Below, piece by piece: positions 36,631 through 44,000 of a stretch of 64,000 bases of DNA. The notes under the pieces are model-generated. The model saw nothing but the letters and a program-made list of their open reading frames with translations, was not told where the DNA came from and did not search any database. This DNA is from Pseudofrankia coriaricola (lineage in GTDB: Bacteria > Actinomycetota > Actinomycetes > Frankiales > Frankiaceae): NCBI RefSeq assembly GCF_001854805.1, contig NZ_MBLO01000271.1, forward strand, positions 42,402 through 106,401, read 5' to 3'. Position 1 is the first letter of the stretch, and each line of letters begins with the position of its first letter. Position numbers and translations under genes: made by a program.

Positions 36631-37407
36631 ATGATGTATCGCGAGCAGCGGGCCCGGATGCTGGCGGCCACCATGTGGTTGGCGGCCGCACCAGATCGTG
36701 CGGGCGAGACGACGGCCCAGGCCGACGCCACCTCCGCGGGGCGAGCGGAGCATCGCGTCCTGCCCGACGGCTGCATGGACCTGATCTGGTCGCGGGCCGG
36801 GCCGGGTGACGTCGGGCACGTCTTCGTCGCCGGTCCGGACACCGCCCCGGCGTTCGCGCTCTGGCGGCCGGGCTCGCTCCACCTGGGTATGCGGTTCGAC
36901 TCGGCGGTCGGCCCGGCGCGCATCGGCGTCCCGGCCAGCGAGGTCCGCGACCGCCGGGTGCCGCTGGTAGAGATCTGGGGCGCGGCCGAGGCGACCCGGC
37001 TCGCCGAGCGCCTCGCGGCCGCCGAGGCGCCGGCGGCGGCGTTCGAGGCCGAGATCGCCCGCCGTGGCCGGCGGGCCGGGCTGGCCGACCTGCTGCCGCC
37101 GGCGGCGCTGGCCGGCATCCGCGCAGGGGCTCCGGTGGCCGAGGTCGCCCGGGCCGCGGCGCTCAGCGAACGCCAGTTCCTGCGCCGCTGCCAGCTCGCG
37201 GTCGGCTACGGGCCGAAGACGCTGGCCCGGATCGTCCGCTTCCGCCGCGCGCTGGCGCTGGCCCGCGCCGGGTCGCCGTTCGCCGGCGTGGCCGCCGCGG
37301 CCGGCTACGCCGACCAGGCTCATCTCGCCCGCGAGGTCCGTGCCCTCGGCGGGGCGCCGCTACGCGAGCTGGTCATGCCGGCGGCCGACTCCGTCGGTGC
37401 CTCCTGA
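36631..37407 (+). CDS. AraC-family regulator
   Basis: A 258-aa regulator. The N-terminal half (RVLPDGCMDLIWS; VFVAGPDTAPAFALWRPGSLHLGMRF, in segments; GVPASEVRDRRVPL) is the sensor domain found in AraC proteins paired with VOC genes. The C-terminal AraC helix-turn-helix pair is at ~165-250 (VAEVARAAALSERQFLRRCQ; LARIVRFRRALALAR; AAAAGYADQAHLAREVRALGGAPLREL, in segments). It is convergent with the VOC protein gene 31 bp away, a common pairing. There are two in-frame ATGs at 36631 and 36634, with no strong ribosome binding site. Confidence 0.85.
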   Translation: MMYREQRARMLAATMWLAAAPDRAGETTAQADATSAGRAEHRVLPDGCMDLIWSRAGPGDVGHVFVAGPDTAPAFALWRPGSLHLGMRFDSAVGPARIGVPASEVRDRRVPLVEIWGAAEATRLAERLAAAEAPAAAFEAEIARRGRRAGLADLLPPAALAGIRAGAPVAEVARAAALSERQFLRRCQLAVGYGPKTLARIVRFRRALALARAGSPFAGVAAAAGYADQAHLAREVRALGGAPLRELVMPAADSVGAS

Positions 37408-37438
37408 CCGGCCGGCCTGACCCGGCCAGCCGGTTGGC

Positions 37439-37831
37439 TCAGCTACCGGCCAACGGGGCGTACAGGTCGACGTGGTTGCCGTCGGGATCGGCCACCGTCG
37501 CGTACCGCTGGCCCCAGAAGGCGTCCCACGGCGGACGTTCGCCGGTGTATCCGGCGCCGGTCAGGTCGGCGTAGACCTTGTCGACCTCGGCCGGGTCGGC
37601 GCAGGCGAACGCGAGCCCGAGCCGCGGTGAGCCGGAGCCCGGTCGCCAGCTCGGGTCGAACGAGCGGATCGTGTCGTCGGTGTCGAAGGCGAGGCGGCCG
37701 TTCGGGGTCGTGACCTCGACATGCGGCTCCGCGTCGGCCGCCGTGGGGATCTCCAGGCCGAGGCGGCGGTAGAACGCCAGCCCCCGCGCCATGTCGGACA
37801 CCACGATTCCAGTCAGTGAGAACGTTGGCAT
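37439..37831 (-). CDS. VOC-superfamily (glyoxalase-like) protein
   Basis: A 130-aa single-module vicinal-oxygen-chelate protein: FSLTGIVVSDMARGLAFYRRLGL at the N-terminus, and WGQRYATVADPDGNHVDLYAPL at the C-terminus. HVEV and the DPDGN-VDL segment supply potential metal ligands, but the first-position His of true glyoxalase I is not clear. The start is the ATG at 37831 (PTFSLTG); the longer frame is not conserved. It is convergent with the AraC gene, whose sensor type often accompanies such proteins. Substrate unknown; members include dioxygenases and resistance proteins. Confidence 0.82.
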   Translation of the reverse strand: MPTFSLTGIVVSDMARGLAFYRRLGLEIPTAADAEPHVEVTTPNGRLAFDTDDTIRSFDPSWRPGSGSPRLGLAFACADPAEVDKVYADLTGAGYTGERPPWDAFWGQRYATVADPDGNHVDLYAPLAGS

Positions 37832-37944
37832 ACCCAGACCGTAGGGAAAGCGGCCCTGCCTGGCTTGAACGAATCGGACGCCGCGCCGGGCGGGCGGCTC
37901 CGGCGACGCCGCGAACATCCGCGCGACGGCTCCGACCCGGTAGT

Positions 37945-38106
37945 CGCCTGCCCGAGCTCGTGAACCGGCTCGTCCTCAGCGAACGAACCGTCGAAGCCCA
38001 CGCGCGCCACGTGCTGCTCAAACTCGACATCCCCGAGAGCACGGGCGGCCATCGCCGGGTACTGGCCGTACTCGCCCACCTCCGAGCCGTCCACGAATGG
38101 GGCTGA
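37945..38106 (+). pseudogene. C-terminal LuxR helix-turn-helix remnant
   Basis: The plus frame reads LVLSERTVEAHARHVLLKLDIPES then GGHRRVLAVLAHLRA, the end of a NarL/LuxR-type response regulator. The receiver domain and the first helix (usual G-SN--IA) are missing, replaced by unrelated sequence. Confidence 0.75.
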
Positions 38107-38111
38107 CGTCG

Positions 38112-38234
38112 ATGGACGACGGGAGCTGCATCTTGGCTGGCTTCGCGGCGCTGCCCGTCCCGCGGCTGGACCTGCGCCGGCGGTGGCAGTCGTTGCCCTT
38201 GCTGGCGCTGCTGGTCGCGCTGGCGTCCGGGTAG
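38112..38234 (+). pseudogene. Possible start of an FtsX-type permease gene, cut short
   Basis: An ATG five bases after the LuxR remnant opens 40 codons ending LDLRRRWQSLPLLALLVALASG and a stop. This resembles the first membrane segment of ABC (FtsX-like) permeases (RRRWRSLLALALLVALAGG). Nothing permease-like follows. A tentative call. Confidence 0.4.
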
Positions 38235-38430
38235 GCCGCTGGCGAACTCCGCGGTGCTCGTCGACGGCGAGATGATCTCGGCGACCGTGCTGCCGAGCGT
38301 CCGGCGGACCTCGTCATCGCCGCCCTGTCCGAGCCGCCTTGTCCGACGGCATGCCGCGCCACTGTCCGGGAGGAACAGCCGAAGCTCGAGCGGCGCAGAC
38401 GTTGCACCAACCGCACGATCGGGTGGCGCG

Positions 38431-38593
38431 GCACGGTCAGGGCACCCGCGACGGAAAGCGTGACGGTGTAGATCGCGTACAGCCCGCTGTCGTGGGCGGG
38501 CTCCGGGCCCCACGACAACGCGACCGCGACGACCTCTGCCGCCAGCGTCGCCGCGAACACCGACGCCAGCCACCACGCAAGTGAAGGCGCATC
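38431..38593 (-). pseudogene. Possible membrane segment of a sensor kinase gene
   Basis: The minus frame encodes WWLASVFAATLAAEVVAVAL and LYAIYTVTLSVAGALTVPRHP, similar to the first helices of actinobacterial sensor kinases that pair with LuxR regulators. Downstream the frame loses all resemblance, and no HisKA or ATPase motif is present. Confidence 0.35.
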
Positions 38594-38756
38594 ACGCCCG
38601 CTAATTGTCCCAATCCTCGCCGAGAGCCGGCAACGGTGCTGGCGCGCAACGACGGTCAGTGCTGGCGCGTATCGGTGATTCAGCCCCTGCCCTGATGCCG
38701 GCCCCCGGCCCCGACTCGTACAACGACACCAGCAACAGAATCGATCGGGAGGAACG

Positions 38757-39078
38757 ATGTCTTCAACCAGCAACGCACATGTCCGCCAGATACCCATAGC
38801 AGCCATCGGTTTCATCGGCGCCGCGGCGTTCACCGTCGTCGCTGGTGCGGTGCTCCAGTTCGGCATCCAGCCCGCCACCGACCTCTCCGATGACATGTGG
38901 CGCTATCCCTGGTCGAGCAGCGGCGCCTTCGTGGCGTTCTCGGTCGTCAGCGCCGTGGTGCACGCGCTCGTCGTCGTCGGCGTCGAAGTGGCCCGCGGGG
39001 GCGGCGGCACGGCGGGTCCGGCGGCCGCGCCCACCGGCGGAGCTGACAGAGCCGGCAGAGCTGACAGAGCCGGCTTAG
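38757..39078 (+). pseudogene. Truncated small membrane protein gene
   Basis: The ATG at 38757 has GGGAGG 3 nt upstream. The first ~80 residues hold two hydrophobic helices (IAAIGFIGAAAFTVVAGAVL; AFVAFSVVSAVVHALVVVGV) separated by QPATDLSDDMWRYPWSS, a motif of a four-helix actinobacterial family. After about residue 82 the sequence turns Gly/Ala/Arg-rich, crosses an 18-bp direct repeat (GAGCTGACAGAGCCGGC) near 39049-39078, and then runs antisense to the VOC gene. The second half of the protein therefore appears lost. The frame formally stays open to 39533. Confidence 0.5.
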
Positions 39079-39113
39079 TTCCGTGTCACTGGAGCACCTC
39101 GGGGCGGGCGGCG

Positions 39114-39503
39114 TCACGTCGCCGGGGCGTCCGCCGGGTACCAGCGAAGCTCGACGGTGTTGCCATCGGGATCGCTGATGTAGAGCGAAACCGCGTTGCC
39201 GCGCGCGCCGAAGCGGGTGGCCGGGCCGTCCACGACCGTGACGGCGCCCGCGTCGATGACTTCCTGCCAGTCGAGCGGGTCCACGACGAGACAGAAATGA
39301 TCCACGTTGGCCGAGCCCCGTGGCAGCGCGACCAGGTCGATGATGGTCTCGCCGCTGACGCGGACGGACGGGAACGGAGCCTTGCCCGCCCGCCACTGCT
39401 CGACCCGGACGGGCTCAAGGCCGAGAACGCCGCAGTAGAAGGCGAGCGAACGCTCGACGTCGCCCACGTTGAGAACGAGATGGTCGAATCCGGTGACCCG
39501 CAT
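39114..39503 (-). CDS. VOC-superfamily dioxygenase-like protein
   Basis: A 129-aa vicinal-oxygen-chelate protein: MRVTGFDHLVLNVGDVERSL with the metal-ligand His in FDHLVL, ANVDHFCLVV with the second His, and LYISDPDGNTVELRWYP with the Glu ligand. All three positions of a 2-His-1-Glu metal site are visible, so metal binding is likely. The start is the ATG at 39503, with AAGGA about 10 nt upstream. A 60-bp piece of this gene is repeated at 30984-31043. No operon partner. Confidence 0.87.
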   Translation of the reverse strand: MRVTGFDHLVLNVGDVERSLAFYCGVLGLEPVRVEQWRAGKAPFPSVRVSGETIIDLVALPRGSANVDHFCLVVDPLDWQEVIDAGAVTVVDGPATRFGARGNAVSLYISDPDGNTVELRWYPADAPAT

Positions 39504-39891
39504 GGCGATCAATCCTTCCCCGTCGATCCGTGACACCACCCCCACGGTCACCCCTCGCGACCGCCCAAGATCTTCCCGGCTCGCCGCATCACAGGCGACG
39601 CGCTGAGCCTGACAGGTCCAAGCCGAACACGGCAGTCCTCTCGGCCTCTGGCAGATCGCTGCCACGCCGCTGGCAGGTCGGCTGGCCCGGTAGGTCGCTG
39701 GCCTGGCAGCGGCGTCGGAGCACGCGACAGACCCGTCTCAGCAGACGGAGAGGGCTCCGCACCCGGCCGAAGTGCCTGGTCGCGAGCGATGGCATGGTCT
39801 TCATAGCCCGTTGTCCGGGGCCCGCGCCCGCTTACCAGGCGACACGTATCCGGGCACCGGCTGGAGGCGGGCCGGGAGGAGGCATGTCGGA
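39504..39891. other. Intergenic between divergent VOC and CobW-like genes
   Basis: About 390 bp that must hold both promoters. It contains short GCTGGCAGG/CCTGGCAGC inverted motifs around 39670-39715. No recognised operator (for example no Zur-like palindrome) is evident. Confidence 0.35.
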
Positions 39892-40908
39892 ATGAGGGTG
39901 CGGGTGCCTGTGATCGCGCTCACCGGGTACCTGGGCGCGGGCAAGACGACGGTGCTCAACCGCCTGCTCCAGACGCCGGGGGCGCGCCTGGGGGTGGTGG
40001 TCAACGACTTCGGAGCGATCAACGTCGATGCCGCGCTGATCACCGGTCAGGTCGACCAACCGGCCTCGATCGCGGGCGGGTGCCTGTGCTGCCTGCCAGA
40101 CACGGACGGCCTGGACGAGGCGCTGGAGAAACTGACCCATCCCCGGCTGCGGCTGGACGCGGTGATCGTGGAGGCCAGCGGCGTGGCTGACCCGCCAGCA
40201 CTGGCGAGGCTCATCCGGTTCAGTGGTGTGGACCGCGTCCGCCCCGGCGGCCTCATCGACGTGATCGACGCCGCCTCGTACTTCGCGACCGTCGACAGAG
40301 GCGGCCTGCCGCCGGCCCGGTTCGCGTCCGCCTCGCTCGTCCTGATCAACAAGACCGACCGGGTTCCGCCGGCGCACCGGGCCGAGACGGTGGCACGGAT
40401 CTCCAGCCGGGTGCGCGCGAGCAACCCACATGCCCACATCGTCGACACGACGCACGGCCGCATCGACCCGGCACTCGTGTTCGACGCCGCGAGCCCGCAC
40501 GACCCCGCAGACGAGCTTCCGCTCGCGGCCCTGGCCAGGCACGACCACGACGACGAGCCACACCCGCGCGTCGGCGCGGTCACCGTCCCCGCCGCCGGCC
40601 CGATCGATCCTGGCCTGCTGGTCGACCTGCTCGAGGATCCACCCACGAACGTCTACCGGCTCAAGGGCACCGTGACCGTAAACACGGGGCGGGGTATGCG
40701 CGGCTACGTGGTCAACATCGTCGGACGACAGACCCACCTCGCGATGAGGCCCGTGACGGAAGGCCCCGACGGTCTCGTCGCCATCGGCATGCATCTCGAC
40801 GAGCCCACCGTCCGCGCCCGTCTCGAGGCAGCACTCCAGCCCTGCCTCGACCGCCCCGCCGCGGACGGGGTACGCCGCCTCGCCCGGCTCCGCCGCCTGA
40901 GCGCCTGA
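39892..40908 (+). CDS. CobW/COG0523-family GTPase, putative metal chaperone
   Basis: A 338-aa G3E GTPase: P-loop GYLGAGKTT at ~10-18, metal-binding GGCLCC (CxCC) at ~64, the DAVIVEASGVADP switch at ~90, NKTD (G4) at ~150, and the CobW C-terminal domain at ~240-320 (LLVDLLEDPPTNVYRLKGTV, in segments). HDHDDEPHP near 220 is a histidine patch typical of members that handle zinc or cobalt. The start is the ATG at 39892, with GGAGGAGG about 9 nt upstream; a 3-codon ATG-TCG-GAA frame lies between. The exact metal cannot be deduced: no B12 or Zur site is adjacent, and cbtBA lies 13 kb away. Confidence 0.88.
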   Translation: MRVRVPVIALTGYLGAGKTTVLNRLLQTPGARLGVVVNDFGAINVDAALITGQVDQPASIAGGCLCCLPDTDGLDEALEKLTHPRLRLDAVIVEASGVADPPALARLIRFSGVDRVRPGGLIDVIDAASYFATVDRGGLPPARFASASLVLINKTDRVPPAHRAETVARISSRVRASNPHAHIVDTTHGRIDPALVFDAASPHDPADELPLAALARHDHDDEPHPRVGAVTVPAAGPIDPGLLVDLLEDPPTNVYRLKGTVTVNTGRGMRGYVVNIVGRQTHLAMRPVTEGPDGLVAIGMHLDEPTVRARLEAALQPCLDRPAADGVRRLARLRRLSA

Positions 40909-41023
40909 ACACGCAGCGACCCCCACCACAGATTCCACATCCGTCACGCACGCTCGGTTCGGCTGGTACCGCCCTCACCACAGCGGCCGAGATCTGACGA
41001 GCTATCAGGCCGTAGGACTACCG

Positions 41024-41061
41024 GCTCCGTGAGGCGACCGCCGCCAGGCGCCTCACGGAGC
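41024..41061. terminator. Bidirectional hairpin terminator
   Basis: GCTCCGTGAGGCG (41024-41036) pairs perfectly with CGCCTCACGGAGC (41049-41061) around a 12-nt loop. It lies between the convergent CobW-like gene and the WD40 kinase gene. Confidence 0.8.
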
Positions 41062-41073
41062 TCGGTCCGCGGC

Positions 41074-44000
41074 CTACGTGGCCCCGCGAACCCTGCGTTC
41101 CAGCTCCCTCTGGACGCCCGCCGGGCGCAGCCAGCCGAGGCCGGAATGCTGGAGCTGCCGCATCAGGCCGTCGAAGTCCGATTCCGTCCAGGAGGCCCGG
41201 CTCGTCATGAGATCCCCTCCGTGCCGGACGAGGAACGCCCGAAGATACAGGTCGGCGTCCTCGTCCCAGTCGGCCGGTTCACGGGCTTCGAGGTCCCAGT
41301 CCAGGTCCCATACCCGCAGCGTCCCGTCATCGCCGGCGAACAGCAGCGAGTTCCCGTCCGGGGCCAGCGCCAGCGAGGCCACGGAGTCGGCCTGGTTGCG
41401 GGCCGTGTGGACGACGCGACCCGTGGCCAGCTCCCACACCCGCACCGCCCCGTCGTCACCACCGGAGAAGCCGAACCGGCCGTCCGGGCTCACCGCGACC
41501 GACAGCACCGCCTTCGTGTGGCCACTGAGCACGCGGACGCACCTCTCCTCGTCCATATCCCAGAGCCGTACCGCGCCCTTGCGCCCCAGGTGGTGGAGAC
41601 CGTGGCCGGTCAGGGCGAACTGGCCGTCCGCCGTCAGGGCGACGGACTGAACCATGTGCTCCTCCACCCTGGCCCTGAGGTCCGAGAAGTCATCCGGGTC
41701 CTCCAGCACACTCACGGGGTACACGTTGAAGCCATCCGGTATGAACCAGACGCCGACCGTCAGGTCCCAGGACCCGGACAGCGCGAGACGGCCGTCCGCA
41801 GATATGGCGATCGACGTCACGGTGCCGGCATGCCCCTCGACGGTGCGCTTCAGGCGTCCCGTCGCCAGGTCCCACAGGCGGATCTCCTTGTCCAGGCCGC
41901 CGGACAGCGCTGACCGGCCGTCCGGGGACACGGCCACTGCCCGCACGCGATCGGTGGGACCCGTGAGAGTACGCACGAGACGGCCCGTGGCCAGCTCCCA
42001 GACCCGCACCGCGGCGTCGTCGCCACCGGACAGCGCGAGGCGGCCGTCCGGGCTGACGGCGACGGCGGTCACGGCATTGGTATGACCGGCGAGGGTGTGC
42101 AGGCAGCGGCCGGTGGCCAGCTCCCACACCCGCACGGACCGGTCCTGTGAGCCGGACACAGCAAGACGGCCGTCGGGGCTCACGGCGACCGCCAGCACCT
42201 CGCGGGTGTGGCCGCTGAGCACACGCGACTGCCAGGCGCTTCGCAGACCGATGCGCACCGAGAACCGGGAGAGGTCTCGCCAGGCCTCGAGCAGTCGCGG
42301 GTCCCCCGCGCGCCCCGGCACCTGGCGGGCCCGGCTGAGCAGCGACCGCGCGGCCGGGAACCGGCCGTCGTCGATGGCCTGCCGCACCGCCGCCAGCACG
42401 CCCGCCAGCTGCGCCTCGTCCTCGATCTCCAGCGCGGCGGCCTGGCCCCCGCTCTCCTCATCCGCGCCGAGGGGCGTCGCGGCGGGTTCGGTGCCCGAGG
42501 CGGTGACGTCCGCGGCCGACGCGGCCGACGCGGCCAGCTCGGCGTCCTGCGCTCTGCGGTCCAGTTCGGCCCTGACGCCGGCCGGGCGCAGCCATCCATA
42601 GCCGGCGTGCTGGAGCCGGCGGATCAGGCCGTCGAAGTCGCCCTCGTCCCAGGCGGGCCGATCCGGCGGGCGGGAAGTGTGCAGAGCGAGGAACGCGTCC
42701 AGGTAGGGCGCGGCCCCGTCATCCCAGTCAGCCGGCTCGACAGCCTCGAGTTCCCAGTCTGTCTCCCAGATCCACACCGTCCCGTCCTCCCCGCCGGCGA
42801 CGAGGTACCGCCCGTCGAGGCTCATCGCCAGCGACGCCATACCGCCGGAGGGACCCTGGATGGTGTGGATGTCGCGGTCGGTGGCGAGCTCCCGGATCCG
42901 CGCCGTGGGGTCGCCGTTGGACGAGTCGCTGCCCACCAGCGCGAAGCGACCGTCCGGGCTGAGCGCGACCGATCTCGCCCCGCCGCGTCGCGGCGGGTGC
43001 AGGAGCTGGTCTGTGGCCAGCTCGAGGACGCGCAGCGTGGCGCCCGCGTCTCCGGTCACGAAGAGGCGCCCGTCGGGGCTGAGCGCGCTCGACACGACGG
43101 TGGCACTGAACCGTTCACCTACGCGGATGGTGCGCAGACAGTTCCCGGTCACCAGGTCCCACACCCACACCGTCTCGCCGCCGCCCGCGGAGACGGCGAC
43201 CCGGCCGTCCGGGGCCACGGCAACCGACTCCACGCGCTCGCCGCCGCCCCGCAGGACGTGGACCCTCCTCCCGGTGGCCAGCTCCCACACCCGCACCGTG
43301 CTGTCCCCCGCGGAGACGACGAACCGCCCGTCGGGGCTCACGGCGACCGAATTCGCGGGGCCGGTGTGGCCCCGCAGGGTGTGGACCTCACGGCCGGTGG
43401 CGAGCTCCCACACCCGCACCTTGTTGCCGCCGCCGCCGGTGACGACGAGACGGCCGTCCGGGCTCAGGCCAACCGCCTCCACGCTGGTGGGGGCTGTCAA
43501 CGTCTGGACAAGGCGGCCGGTGTCGAGTTCCCACACCCGGATCGTCTCGTCGCCGCCGGTGACGACGAGACGGCCGTCCGGGCTCAGGCTGACCGCCTGC
43601 ACGCCGCTGGTGTGGCCCTCGAGGACCCGCGCCTTCCAGGTGCCGCGGACACCGGTGCGCGCGGAGAAGAGCGCCATCCGCCGCCAGGCGTCGAGGACTC
43701 GCGGGTCCCGCTCGTACTCGGGAATCTCCCTGATCCGCCTGAGCAGCGCCAGCGCGGTGGGGAAGTGGCCCTCCTCGACGGGACGAGCCGCGTCGCTCAG
43801 CAGCCTGTCGAGCTCCGCCTCGTGCCGCGCCAGCTCGGCGTGCGAACGCGGGCGGCACGGCTGGAACGCGCAGGCGTAGCTGTCCAGGTCCGGCAGCTCC
43901 CAGACCCGCACGCTCTTGTCCCCGGCACAGGACACCGCGAGATGCCCGTCCGCGGCCAGGGCCACCGCCATCACGTCGCCCGTATGTTCGGCGAAGGTAC

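Noticed and set aside
39079..39533. Extension of the 38757 membrane-protein frame to 39533
   Set aside because: This part is antisense to the intact VOC gene and has no membrane or family features.
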